Position numbers and translations under genes: made by a program
Notes under the pieces: generated by a model
What the model was told of the DNA's origin: nothing
Seen by the model: the letters and a program-made list of their open reading frames with translations, nothing else
Database searches by the model: none
Assembly: GCA_963210315.1 (NCBI GenBank)
Contig: OY723272.1
Coordinates: 1,426,001 to 1,490,000 of the forward strand
Reading direction: 5' to 3'
Length of the DNA stretch: 64,000 nucleotides
Source of the DNA: Rhynchopus euleeides
Lineage: Eukaryota; Euglenozoa; Diplonemea; Diplonemida; Diplonemidae
Shown: in pieces, positions 31,701 through 40,473 of the stretch
Layout of the letters: each line of letters begins with the position of its first letter
How positions within the stretch are numbered: position 1 is the stretch's first letter

Positions 31701-34700
31701 TCGACTCTGCTGGCACCCCGCTCCCCTCTCCGCCACAGGGAGGGCCCCGCGTGGTCAGCCCTTTCGGAGAAAGGCGCAGCAGTATGGGCGACATGTCACT
31801 TCTGATGTCGGATGACGAACAGCTGATGCTTAGCGACGAGAATCTCCGGGAGGAGATGCTTGCGTATTACAACGCCGGGGTGACCATCTTCATGCAGGAG
31901 GGGATCGACATCGACTTCGATCTCTGCGTTGTGGAGGGGACGTCTGTGTTGGGGTGGCTGGTGCACGAGGGGCAGGTTCCTCCTAAGCTCGCCTCGGTCA
32001 TAGTCACGCGGGGGACGTCGCTTGGGCTGAAGATTGTGCAGAATCTGATGCCAGGGGTGAGCTATATTTGCTTCTCTCGGGCAAACCACCAATACTGCAT
32101 CGGGCACGCTACAGAGCCCTCCTGGGGGAATTGGTGCTCCCCTGCGCTGGTCAGCCCGCTCCCCCCGTTGAAAATCCAGATCCTCCACGTCGGGGAGAGG
32201 TGTGTCGACTTCACCATCGAAAAGGCCCCTGCACCCTTTGGCGTGGCGACAAGCCCCCGCTATCAAGTTGCCATCAACAACTGCACCGTCGCGGCACCCA
32301 TCGATTCCTACGAGAGATGGGACGACGCACGCCCGAAGCACCGCGGGTCAACATCGGAGGGCAGCGCCGGACACCCCAGCCCCCCGACCCTCCCCCTGTC
32401 CCCCGGTGCTCCTAAAGCCCTCTCCCCCTCCTCCGAGAGCTCCGGCTCCTCTGTGCCCGCAGATGACGCATCGGATGGGCCTGGCCTGAGCAGCTCTGCC
32501 GCCTCCACCCGCCAGATCACCGCTAGGGGCGAGGGCAGGCAGGTCACCCCAGCAGCTGCCACCACCACCACCACCACCACCACCACCACCACCACCACCA
32601 CCACCACCACCACCACCACCACCACTGGACCCCCTCTGCTCGAAGAGGTGCCTGAAACGCATGATAGAGTTGTATATCGCCTGTCAGATCTCACTATAGA
32701 CGAGCACTACACAGTGATGCTGCGGAATCTGATACCTGCCTTCTCAGGGTTTTCCTGCTATGACTCGTGGTATTACTGCTTCAGCGTGAGGACTTTGCCC
32801 CGGAGGCCGACACCCCCTGTTCTCTATGAGTGGAGGAGAAATCCGGCAACCTTCTCCGGGAACACCGCGGGTGCTGCGAATAAGTCAAACGATTCGGTTG
32901 TGGGGTTCTTCTGGCTGAGCGAGACGGATGCGGAGATCATGACATGCCCTAAGCTGGTCCAGCAGTGCCCACCCCACCTCTCCCACACGCTCTCCATGGG
33001 GGAGGTGTTCTCCCGGCTGGAGCACTTCCGCGACGACACTGCTGCCGAGGATTCGGATGAAGGGACAGCCTCAAACGCGAGCTCCGCTGGGGTCGGGGAG
33101 ACGTTCCCCTCATGGGCCCGCACCGCGACTGCGTTCTCCAGGGTGGAGCCCCCGTCGGAGCCTCTGAATGTGAAGGAGAAGAGAGCGACAGTCGCGGACA
33201 CCGTTGCCAGCTTCATGGGGAGCAGCACGAAGGAGCTGGCCAATGTGCTCGAATCGCTGAACTCCTCCCCCGCAGGGCTCAACATAGGCTCCCCTGTGGA
33301 GTACGCCCTGCGCATCGCCGACATCCTGCACAACGGGGGGAGGGGGCACTTCTCGGTGATGTCCTTTGGCGATGCCGCCGTCCTCTCCCACAAGGCACAC
33401 CCCATGCCGAAGGAAACCACCGAGGAGGGGGCGGATACGCGGAAGTCGTGGCGTGCGCTGGGGTCCTCCCCCCACGCCCTGCCCCCTGGGATGTTGCGGA
33501 GGGGTGACGGGTCTCCGACATCCTCGCTTGCCAATGAGGAGTATGACAGGCAGATCCGGAGCGCGGCAGCGCTGCACCAGCCGCTCGTCGCAGGGGATGC
33601 GGCAGACTCCTCCGAGGCAGCTCTCTCCGGTGCTCTGGTCAGCCAAACCGGGAATCTCGACACGGTAGACCTCGGGGTTGATCTGGCCGACCCGGGCTCG
33701 GGAAACCCCAGCGCATCCTCCTGCATGCACCGCCTCCTCGCTCTTTCAAAGAGGTTCATCGGATTCTGCATCGACCCCGACGCCCCGATATGCGGGGAAG
33801 AGGATGACGACGGAGAGGCTGGCAAACACATCCTATCTTACAACCCCTGCGCCCGGCTTGACCTCGAGGGGAATGTCAGAACGGCGCTCGGATCTGCCGC
33901 GGTCGACGCGGGGATTTTCCGGGAGACAGCTTCGGTCCCCAGGAGGACCCAGGTTGATGATTACGGATATGTCATACAGGCGGCGTCTGTTCTAGGTGTG
34001 GCCCACGCCGACCCCAACGCATGGATCCCCGTTGGGGAGGTTGAGGGGCGCGGGTTTGCGCGGGTGGTAGTCCCCTCGGGAAACCTCACAGATTATGTCT
34101 TCAGGATTGTGGGACACTCCAAAGAGGCAGACGCACTCTACGCTCGCTGTGGAGGGAAGGAGAAGCTATGGTCACGCGCCTCCATCGCCGTGTCATGGGT
34201 GGTGCCCCCAGGCCCTAGGGGTTGCCGGGCCCTGACGCTGCACAGCGTGACGCATGACACGGTTTCACTGTCCTGGCTCCCTCCGGATAACGCAAGACTG
34301 CAGAATCAGCTGCACTACCATGTCCTTCTCAAGCAGAGCACCCCAGGGAGTGTGTGGAGCGAGGCGCAGCGAGTCCAGGGGTTGCGCTGTACTGTGGAGG
34401 GTCTGTCCATCCGGACAGCTTATCGGGTGTGCGTCAAGGCGGTCAGCACCTTTGGAACCGGGCCCCCCTCCACGGTGATCCGCTTCAGCACCTCTCTGAA
34501 CGTCGCGAGGAGGGGTGGGGGTGCGGGGCACCACCAGCAGCCCCCTCTGCACCCTGGCGTGTCAGGCGCCCCCGCTCCAAAACCCCCGAGGGGAACCCAC
34601 GGGGGTGGCGGGGCCCGGCACCCCGGCGGGGCGGACAACCAACCCAATTCGCAGAGGGGCGCCGCCGAGGCTACGTCTCCGAGGGGGAGACGGGGCGGAA

Positions 34701-37681
34701 CCACCGGGGGAAATCACCCCCACGCCGCAGGGCAGGGGGTTTTGGGGAAAGGGGGTGGTGGTGGTGGAGGGAGCGCATCCCACAGCCAGAAGAGAGGTGT
34801 GGGTGACGGTGTCGTGTCCTGCCGTGTCGCGGGGGTGCCGCAGGGAGGGGGCGGGAGTGGGAGGCACCGGCGGTCCCTCGGGGTCGGGGGTGTGTCGGGC
34901 CTGACCTTCACCCTGCCCAGCGTTTCGTCGGATGGAGAGTGGGTTTACCCCTGCTCGCGGGTGTCAGATTTCACCCCTCCGCCGTTCCCCTCGCCGTATC
35001 ACCACCACGACCTGGGTGCTCTCTGTGACACCTCGGATGAGACCCCACGCCGCCTTCTCTACCGCCTCCAGGAGAACACCACGCTCCGCCTCCCTCTTTC
35101 TGTCCAGGTTCCCTCCAGCATCTCCAGCATCACCTCTGCTGGGTTTGGACACCACCTCCCACCGGCAAACCCACACCCTCTACCCATCGCCCGACCCCTC
35201 GGGTCAGGCGTCTCCCTCTACGGCATTGCTGGGCTTTACCTCTCGCAGAACAGGCTTGGCGGAGGGCTCCCTCTGTCGCCAGGGCCACCCCAGGGGAGGG
35301 GTGGGGTCAGGAAGAGGGGGCTTCGCAGCGCATCCTTCACAGCAGGGAGGCGGGGCGGGGGGAAGGGGAGGGGGGGCGATGCTCCGCTCCCGGCTTCATC
35401 CCCGGTGGGGTTGGGGCTGGGGCTGCCCTGGGGGGACCCGTCTCCCAGGGTTGGGAGGCCTGTGGAGGAGATTGACACTGCAGAAGGGGAGATGCATGAG
35501 ATGGGGTTTGGCGGGGAGGTCACCTCGCAGAGGCTTCTGATGGGGCCTCCCCCGCTGGCAGCGGCTCTCCTGGGGGAGGCGGGGCGGCAGTCGTGCCATC
35601 GGGTTGCAGCCCCGCCGCCCGTCCCGCTGTCCCCTTCGAGGTTTGGGGTGCCCGGGGGGAGGGGTTCCCCAACACCTTCCAAGAGGCAGCCTCCTGTGAG
35701 GTATAAATTCAGCACAATCGACTGCGACGATGCGGAGGGGAGGGTCCCTTTCTTCTACGACCCCCCTTCGGAGGCGAGAGTGCTCCTCTCCTGCATCAAG
35801 CCGCCTTTAAGCAAGGCGCCTCCGGATGCCGCTCCTCCGCCTCCTGCCCCACCAGATCAACCAGCTGAAGGGTCTGTCGCAACCATTCCACCGGAGAAGG
35901 GGAAATCCGATGGAGGAGGAGATGCGTCAGGCGAGAAGGATAAAGAGAAGGATAAGGAGAAGGGGGATGGCAATGCATCCGAGAAGGGGGTGGTGGTGCT
36001 GGACCCCGAGACAGAGGCTCCCCCCCCTCCCCGGGGGACGAGGGTGGTGTTTCTGCTGCCGGACCCCCCTCCTCCAGAAGAGGATTCGGAGGAGCCGCCC
36101 CCGCTGGGTTCGCAGAGGGGGGGGGATGGCGGTGACTCGGACATCCTCAACGACATGAGGTTTGACATGCATGACGAGGGCTCCTCCGTTGGGTCAGCCC
36201 CGTTTGACAGCACGCCACGCCACGCCGCGCGGCACAGCGGGGTGGAAGGCGAGGAGGAGGAGGAGGAGGAAACCGAAGAAGACGAAGAGGTTGGGGATGA
36301 TGGAGGCAAACCACCTCCTCTGCTGGTCCCGCCTGCCACCCAGGGTGGGGCGGGTGGTGGGAGGGGCATCGCACCACCCTCTCTGGCCCACCCCTCTTTT
36401 TCTTTTGGGGAGGGGGGGGTTTCCATTGAAACCCCTGCTGATGCCGGTGGAAGTGCTGCTGAGGTGACCCACAGCAGCAGCAGCAGCAGCAGTGCACCCG
36501 CGGAGGCAGGGATGTCTCCATTAGGGGGCACCCCCGCACAGCCTCTCCTCCCGCCTCCGGAAATATCCCTGGAGGTTCCCCTGATCACCACAACCCCTGC
36601 CGGGGGGGAGGTGGAGATTCCGGTTTCCCCACCGCCGCTGCCAGACCTCCTCCCGGCGACCCAACCCCACCCTTCTCCCCAGGGCCTCCAGGCTCTGAAC
36701 AGCGGAGGGGCGAAGAAATCCCTTTTCATGGCGAGCCCTCTCATAGGCGCAGCGGGGCATCACATCCAGCAGGGAAAGCGCGGGGGAAGCGCTGCGTGGG
36801 GGAGGCTGAGCACCCCCGGTGCAGCGGGGTGGGGTGGGAGCCTGTCGCTGGGGTCTGCGATGCTGAGCCCTGCGGTGTCCCCAGGCGGGAGGATGTCGCG
36901 GCAGTCGGAAGGGGGGTGGAGTTCGATGTTCGGATCCCTGCTGCTGGAGCTGGAGGAGGAGGAGGAGGAGGGCCTCGACGAGGAGGCGGAGCAGCGGAAC
37001 AGAGAGAACCGGAATGCGGTGCTGCGCGCGGTGGAGACGAGCGCGGATCGGATCGACTTCCCCGATGAAGACCACCTCAGGAGGGCCGCGAGGCTCCGAG
37101 ACGCGCTCCGTTCCCCCGGGGGGGACAGGGTGCACCACAGCGATTCTGTCGGATCCGTATCCTGGCTTGACGGAGGATATCCCTATCTCGAGGAGGAGGA
37201 GTCACACCGCAGAACCATGGCGGATCGGGTCGCGATGGACCTCGAGGCGCTCCACGCCGCAGTCCCCTCCGCCGCAGATCTCCGGGGCAACGCTGCGGGC
37301 GGGTTTGGTTATATCCCACCCCAGCCCAAGCAGAGGCTTCCGGGCAGGATGATGTCCTTTGTGAGACGCCCAGCCGCCGAAGCTGCTCGCCACCTCCCCC
37401 CATCCTGGAATGAGAAGGAGGTCCTGCCGAGGCGGCCTCAGAAGGGGCGGGCCGCGGCAGCAGCGGTGGCGGCGGCGGCGGTGGGGCGTGGCGGTGGGGT
37501 GGAAAAGGGGAGGTGTCCCCATCCCCCGGAGAGCTTCAGAACCCAGGCGCTGACCAGTGCGTACGATGGGGAGGTGGTGTTTATGACGAGGAGGAGGAAG
37601 AGGGAGAGGGGAAAGGGAGGTCCGATTCCGAAATCGTGGGAGGAGGAGGAGGAGACTGTTGAGGCTGCTGGGAAGAATTAG
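25763..37681 (+). CDS. giant fibronectin type III repeat protein, 3,972 residues, single exon
   Basis: The frame is open without interruption from ATG 25763 (MKRASTTPYLPAARG), preceded by a proline-rich stretch that is open but probably leader. Residues about 150-2,915 hold some ten FN3-like units, most clearly at about 2,823-2,915 (TLHSVTHDTVSLSWLPPDN, then an L-x-x-x-T-x-Y-R-V-C-V-K-A-V turn). Others carry L-x-P-x-x-x-Y-x-I-R-x-R and WSxW-type strands, which recall cytokine-receptor FN3 pairs. Long insertions include a basic Lys/Arg segment near 1,330-1,380 and a poly-Thr run at about 2,267-2,288. The last 1,050 residues are Gly/Pro/Ser-rich with acidic runs. I see no signal peptide or transmembrane helix, so an intracellular scaffold or cytoskeletal role is likelier than adhesion. 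Two element A copies lie upstream. Confidence 0.9.
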   Translation: MKRASTTPYLPAARGATPQGLRGALRRRRSDGSLSPRGGAAADSASGYASDAPPAPLLLPGGPDSAKRWLGCGPQELQEEFPGTFFECPGLDLAITIVAIRESFLGILLTPLLGSRAADTPPAYRISHALAEPDDLDPQSYKQGGSNMQPCNPTDPPSFLRSLRGQKTLSTSTRAPAAPRRGCSAPTVGVAEVGDIPSLHFLRPLAPDTPYVVAVQRVCGGGGGGGGGAATPAAEWRRVVFTARLPDIHRLAAVGERFAKVTWIKSGPREALPHPAAAAGGGNGNKTRRAQRQQRHQGGDEDAASRLGPTQARRAGGVLGYPEGVPCAVPTPETCADLCYEVMVYRISGRKPAEQDDSRQHLRCAIQAVTALLLLPNCCYGISVRAQCRLTRYYGPWSRLKIFRTMKPPQLSLGQVDSSKVCVKWLLPQLPAPLDAAKLASLGKGCTLSDVLQADAACTAMLKTIRTTLSMTCTPKRPDSPSGGAEAPKSPAGGGGNPLNSSISSDPSKAPRSSRISVTAPGALEPVVKTVDVTGVAPGEYTFASLPKGSPFVVKITVTSAEHSEYGTTLLQVKGQTSRRVRAGGGSKRGKSTLLDQLVMQTAFLATTGVSPAGGRRGPGDSSRLASNASSCSADYGGNAAEARSPLMCSPLSSLAPPDANRARFPSDTSIASDTRQSNASPAPPSPHTPGGQQGGAMPPGTPQGDPDADPNTSVVPLPQLNVAAPAGDGLAVAQETAGGSSPGGGGGASGGDAASQRGGETHSEEESSEDGTEASGSSSCSSVALNPVTKLHFISATDASVVFGWTGEVVGGPETRYRSKVFSLEKTKMLLPHGFLTENANRRYTAKEIAKFPRAKPGQDVDDKKRTFESTFLSPSKNETELPELQPNSRYGVKMCALDTEHDRWLPWCEPIVVHTKKVTQLLISSVNHTTIRLKGSTPGDARTELKVKMSSGSSFHSLQSYFKPHQEISVDDLSGNVLYSFQIRKELTDAEKQAEKRNQKKRDISVREMGWSNKIFLAMRYVPIELFPVAEDSLDVTWTAKDINQVPVGSVNKFYIITTSILSKKTWVEELETLSDTHTHRLTKLPSDRYRVRMKQCVVLQNEDEWLKVRNAFWSEKYASIALIKQFEVLMAKIGEDCAMLYAVQESAAQGLLIPRPYVLDAAHLTLEQERDLMHAVEKVDNNEDVQEIDVAKDILLFEARIIRIDKKTQSLVTFVPNARLGGLVTGLSPDKQYSIRIRPQLTTGKRTYWGSWSTLCKFSTLGKLSLDAGVVGEDFVHIKWSRKVPFRRKFDEEEESSMKRYCREIGANVGGEEELPPDQQALVDAHEQMLEKRREVYEMKRNQRKRRRREKYAEPEPYVMPPTPPETPVPGEAGTADSIARRPSSLPRRATEAGSTAQPQQDVAAPGADVLPVPEVGAGGAIAEPSGGDGGGGGGAEGAASHPAVMELGAKSTNAHDCEVFTVQYDVLTHRRRQLVRRKEKKRELIKTAEVEYQTRRREYISQRKRTIAALAKSNSGITVDWDDIEVTLTPDEEQNLWQSDHISSDSSQEDERHPYLQWIYSIGTDQILVVRIEGDPHPIKHCIPPDEGQHLICGLQPGVRHAIRMRQKTLMNTWSLWSNHIMIQTLTDIRVKVHEVGEEYVTLSCSRATLEFDNEEDAAEAKVVVLKSSRDTVTAYQVRTTFRSTNCLIHMDTKSFESVRDISTENFTEKFLVAGLLTDSLYSVCVRVQVKGGFWGHWSELVTFRTAKSIVISITTVTEHSMEVTWTRPPLDVIIPKQPIMALNANGEYEPVFPTQTAIHSVGAWRLQIEGDVYLAETGHWSQKRITKKFSSDEMATLIGSLRPDSIYRLTASSMDTVQLNSPESLPLFAATKPEVTCKVVSLGEHFAVLDLRRMARRAETSRLKQVEFALYSHKQEVERMKELSTARKRKKGTPAEQGPEKFSLDDPGKPLLSPATGPLDALPSSQRSSIASPDLDSAGTPLPSPPQGGPRVVSPFGERRSSMGDMSLLMSDDEQLMLSDENLREEMLAYYNAGVTIFMQEGIDIDFDLCVVEGTSVLGWLVHEGQVPPKLASVIVTRGTSLGLKIVQNLMPGVSYICFSRANHQYCIGHATEPSWGNWCSPALVSPLPPLKIQILHVGERCVDFTIEKAPAPFGVATSPRYQVAINNCTVAAPIDSYERWDDARPKHRGSTSEGSAGHPSPPTLPLSPGAPKALSPSSESSGSSVPADDASDGPGLSSSAASTRQITARGEGRQVTPAAATTTTTTTTTTTTTTTTTTTTTTGPPLLEEVPETHDRVVYRLSDLTIDEHYTVMLRNLIPAFSGFSCYDSWYYCFSVRTLPRRPTPPVLYEWRRNPATFSGNTAGAANKSNDSVVGFFWLSETDAEIMTCPKLVQQCPPHLSHTLSMGEVFSRLEHFRDDTAAEDSDEGTASNASSAGVGETFPSWARTATAFSRVEPPSEPLNVKEKRATVADTVASFMGSSTKELANVLESLNSSPAGLNIGSPVEYALRIADILHNGGRGHFSVMSFGDAAVLSHKAHPMPKETTEEGADTRKSWRALGSSPHALPPGMLRRGDGSPTSSLANEEYDRQIRSAAALHQPLVAGDAADSSEAALSGALVSQTGNLDTVDLGVDLADPGSGNPSASSCMHRLLALSKRFIGFCIDPDAPICGEEDDDGEAGKHILSYNPCARLDLEGNVRTALGSAAVDAGIFRETASVPRRTQVDDYGYVIQAASVLGVAHADPNAWIPVGEVEGRGFARVVVPSGNLTDYVFRIVGHSKEADALYARCGGKEKLWSRASIAVSWVVPPGPRGCRALTLHSVTHDTVSLSWLPPDNARLQNQLHYHVLLKQSTPGSVWSEAQRVQGLRCTVEGLSIRTAYRVCVKAVSTFGTGPPSTVIRFSTSLNVARRGGGAGHHQQPPLHPGVSGAPAPKPPRGTHGGGGARHPGGADNQPNSQRGAAEATSPRGRRGGTTGGNHPHAAGQGVLGKGGGGGGGSASHSQKRGVGDGVVSCRVAGVPQGGGGSGRHRRSLGVGGVSGLTFTLPSVSSDGEWVYPCSRVSDFTPPPFPSPYHHHDLGALCDTSDETPRRLLYRLQENTTLRLPLSVQVPSSISSITSAGFGHHLPPANPHPLPIARPLGSGVSLYGIAGLYLSQNRLGGGLPLSPGPPQGRGGVRKRGLRSASFTAGRRGGGKGRGGDAPLPASSPVGLGLGLPWGDPSPRVGRPVEEIDTAEGEMHEMGFGGEVTSQRLLMGPPPLAAALLGEAGRQSCHRVAAPPPVPLSPSRFGVPGGRGSPTPSKRQPPVRYKFSTIDCDDAEGRVPFFYDPPSEARVLLSCIKPPLSKAPPDAAPPPPAPPDQPAEGSVATIPPEKGKSDGGGDASGEKDKEKDKEKGDGNASEKGVVVLDPETEAPPPPRGTRVVFLLPDPPPPEEDSEEPPPLGSQRGGDGGDSDILNDMRFDMHDEGSSVGSAPFDSTPRHAARHSGVEGEEEEEEETEEDEEVGDDGGKPPPLLVPPATQGGAGGGRGIAPPSLAHPSFSFGEGGVSIETPADAGGSAAEVTHSSSSSSSAPAEAGMSPLGGTPAQPLLPPPEISLEVPLITTTPAGGEVEIPVSPPPLPDLLPATQPHPSPQGLQALNSGGAKKSLFMASPLIGAAGHHIQQGKRGGSAAWGRLSTPGAAGWGGSLSLGSAMLSPAVSPGGRMSRQSEGGWSSMFGSLLLELEEEEEEGLDEEAEQRNRENRNAVLRAVETSADRIDFPDEDHLRRAARLRDALRSPGGDRVHHSDSVGSVSWLDGGYPYLEEEESHRRTMADRVAMDLEALHAAVPSAADLRGNAAGGFGYIPPQPKQRLPGRMMSFVRRPAAEAARHLPPSWNEKEVLPRRPQKGRAAAAAVAAAAVGRGGGVEKGRCPHPPESFRTQALTSAYDGEVVFMTRRRKRERGKGGPIPKSWEEEEETVEAAGKN
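32561..32624 (+). repeat. ACC microsatellite coding poly-threonine
   Basis: About 21 ACC triplets lie in frame inside the FN3 gene. Length variation here would change the protein without breaking the frame. Confidence 0.95.
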
Positions 37682-38357
37682 AGGTGGTGGTGGTGGGGGG
37701 GGGGGGGAGGGGGTGTGTTTTTTGCCGTGTTGTGCTGCTTTCCGCGCGGTCTGGCTGACCACCCCTTATTAATCTCTCAGGGGATCTCAGCCCTTTCGAC
37801 AAGAGTATAGAGGTTGCCCTTCCCCCGCCTCCTCCTCCTCCCCCGCCCTGTTAAGGCTAAGAAACATCGCTAACCGAAAAGAGACCCCCCCCCCCCGCAT
37901 AACGTTAACACAACATGGGGTGGGTGGAAGTGCAGAGGGAGGTGGGGGGTGGGGGAGGGGGCGGGGCGGTGGTAGTTCAACCGTTGCGTCGCCTGCCTCC
38001 CCTCGCCTTTCTCTTCTTCCCCCATCCCCTCTCGTCGCTGCCATCTCCCTGCGGAGATTCCGGGAGGTGGGTCTCAGCTCAACGACCCCTGCATCACTTC
38101 CGTGGTGCAGGAGCTGCTCCTGGCGGCCTGGATATGAGGAAAAAGGACGCCTCAGTTCCCTCCCACCCCCCTCCCCCCTCCAGCATTCCGAGTGCACAAA
38201 ATACGACTGCCACTGTCACTGTCACTGTCACTGCCAAAACCCCCCCTCCCCTGCATAAAGCATGTAGGGGGGGGGGGGTGTCGTACACCTTGCTGCTCAG
38301 CCACCCTCCTCCCCCCACCACTTCTTCCCCCCTCCCCTCCCCTCCCCTCACAATAAC
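37682..38357. other. spacer after the FN3 gene
   Basis: It contains G- and C-runs and a short CACTGT hexamer repeat (38211-38233). There is no supported gene. Confidence 0.5.
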
Positions 38358-38420
38358 AAACAACCTGCATACCGAGTGAAGGGAGATCATTCTTGTGCTT
38401 CCTTCTACTTCTATTTCACC
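38358..38420 (+). repeat. dispersed element B, copy 2, 29 bp ahead of a start codon
   Basis: It runs from ACAACCTGCATACCGAGTGA to CTTCTACTTCTATTTCACC and ends 28 bases before ATG 38449, the closest placement of this element to a gene in the window. Confidence 0.7.
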
Positions 38421-38448
38421 ACCCCCGCCCCCCCCCCCCCTCCCCCAA

Positions 38449-39144
38449 ATGGGATGGGGCGCCTCGCTGTATGGATTTGCAATACCCAGCACCTGCTTCA
38501 AGCGGTACCCCATGCAGCTTGAGCTCCGGCTTGCCACACGGCACGGGGTGCTGTTGAAGCCGCTCCCACTCATCGCACCTCCCTGCGGGGCGGCGCCGCA
38601 GGCGTGGGGTGGGGGCGGCGCGGAATCGCAGGGGTTCTCCCAGCCGAGCCTGGTTGTGTTCTCCACGAAGGCATGCCTGCGGGCGCTGCAGTGGAGGAAC
38701 AGGCATGGAAGCATGAGCCAGAGGCTTGCGGGGGGTGAAGCCCTGCAGCACCCCGGGAGGGCGATAGAGGCAGAGCTCGCATATGTCCTCCGCCCGTCGC
38801 AGTCAGAGCATGCATCCCTGCTGGCGGCATCCGCTGATGTCCTCGCCGCTGTGCCGCAACTGGGAGGGGTTCCGCCGGCGTGCGATGCGCCACTCAAGCG
38901 CCTTCTCACCCCACGCTTCCTTTTCCTCGAGGCGCGGACAGGGGTGGTGGGGCGCAGTAGTGGCGGTGGTGGTGGCGATGTGCCCCCCAGGGACCCCGGT
39001 GCGCACCCCGTCCCTGTGTTGGGTGGGCTGCCCCATGGCTTCTCTGTTTACACTATGCATGCCTACCGGAGCCCCTCCCAAGGCCTGGTGTGTGAGGACG
39101 AGCTCCTGGGGTATCCAAACCAAGCCGGGGGAAGCGCTGCGTAG
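38449..39144 (+). CDS. unknown 231-residue protein
   Basis: Open from ATG 38449 (MGWGASLYGFAIPSTC). The first 130 residues look folded and mixed in composition, with F-K-R-Y-P-M-Q-L-E-L-R-L near 20-31 and V-V-F-S-T-K-A-C-L-R-A-L near 68-79. A Gly-rich linker lies near 175-180, then H-P-V-P-V-L-G-G-L-P-H-G-F-S-V-Y. I recognise no family. MG at the start is compatible with myristoylation, but Ser is at position 6 without a following basic residue. It could be the first exon of a longer gene: the frame ends just before the 39298 element. Element B lies directly upstream. Confidence 0.55.
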   Translation: MGWGASLYGFAIPSTCFKRYPMQLELRLATRHGVLLKPLPLIAPPCGAAPQAWGGGGAESQGFSQPSLVVFSTKACLRALQWRNRHGSMSQRLAGGEALQHPGRAIEAELAYVLRPSQSEHASLLAASADVLAAVPQLGGVPPACDAPLKRLLTPRFLFLEARTGVVGRSSGGGGGDVPPRDPGAHPVPVLGGLPHGFSVYTMHAYRSPSQGLVCEDELLGYPNQAGGSAA

Positions 39145-39297
39145 TGCCGGTGGGGCGTGCGGTGGTGAGGGTGGGGGGGGGGGGGTGTTCCCGAGCCGGT
39201 GGGGGCGGGGGAGAGATGGAGGGGGGGGGGGTTTGATATACTTTTTGGCCTCCCCCCCCCTCCCCCGGTTGGGATAGTTCCCCACCCCCCCCCCCTA

Positions 39298-40445
39298 GGG
39301 GGGGTCAAATGCCACCCTTTTACGTGGACAAACACGATTTTTCAAAAAACCGGCGCAGAGGCCCCAAAGCCCCCGTAAACCCTCCAAACCCCCCCAGATC
39401 GGTCCGGAAACCCATCGAACCCCACTTTTCCACCATTCCGGGCACCTCAGGTGCCCGAATTGGGGTACCTAAATTTTGTGCCACCGTTTGGTACCGGACA
39501 GTGCCACTGTGTGGGAGGTTGGAAAAGAAAATGCCCCAACACACCACATCTGAGGGTTGCAATGCATGTTGCTTGCCAACCACGTCATCCGGTGGGTGTC
39601 AGGCGCTATGTAGGTGGCATTAGCCAGGTCTTCGATGAGTTCTGGCTTGTATATGTACCTCCCTGCCACCATGCACCGGGAGGCTGCCTGTAGGTACGGA
39701 ACAAGTCCAGATGGTCGTGTGATTCCTGTGCAGCAGTGCTCCACAACCGGGATGTGTTGACAACGACTGTTGCAACACGAGCTGTACATTCCGGGAACAC
39801 ACGAAGTGCGCTGTCGTGGTACCCATTGTGCCAGAATTGGTACTTGCTGCGGTCTACTTTGCCTGGCCCAAGAGCACTGGTACTGAACAGTGCAATATGC
39901 GTGGCGAGGTGAATGCAACGGAAGCGCGCAAAGTCAATACAGCTCTCGGATGGCGGGTGGTGGTGTCACTAGTGTGTGACGTTCACTCGAGGATACAACG
40001 CATCACAATGAATCAGCAACCGTGGACCGAGTACAATACGCTCTCTGTGGCTGGTGTGGGGGACAAAGGCAGTGCCTGTGCCGCAGGCAGGGAGGTACAT
40101 ATACAAGCCAGAACACATCGAAGACCTGGCTGATGCCACCTACATAGCGCCTGACACCCACCGGATGACGTGGTTGGCAAGCAACATGCATTGCAACCCT
40201 CAGATGTGGTGTGTTGGGGCATTTTCTTTTCCAACCTCCCACACAGTGGCACTGTACGGTACCAAACGGTGGCACAAAATTTAGGTACCCCAATTCGGGC
40301 ACCTGAGGTGCCCGGAATGGTGGAAAAGTGGGGTTCGATGGGTTTCCGGACCGATCTGGGGGGGTTTGGAGGGTTTACGGGGGCTTTGGGGCCTCTGCGC
40401 CGGTTTTTTGAAAAATCGTGTTTGTCACCCCCATTTGACCCCCCC
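39298..40445. mobile_element. 1,148-bp fold-back transposon with 360-370-bp terminal inverted repeats, TA target duplication
   Basis: The ends are GGGGGGGTCAAATG (39298) and CATTTGACCCCCCC (to 40445), flanked by TA at 39296-39297 and 40446-40447. The inverted repeats cover 39298-39667 and 40086-40445 with a few substitutions. Each contains the inner palindrome CGGGCACCT-C-AGGTGCCCG and an open frame reading outward (G-R-Y-I-Y-K-P-E, I-A-P-D-T-H-R-M-T-W-L) that differs by a few residues between arms. About 420 bp of unique sequence lies between. It shares its ends with the element at 59706, so the two are one family. No complete transposase is visible. Confidence 0.88.
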
Positions 40446-40473
40446 TAACCCCCCCCCCCCCCCACCCCCCTCT

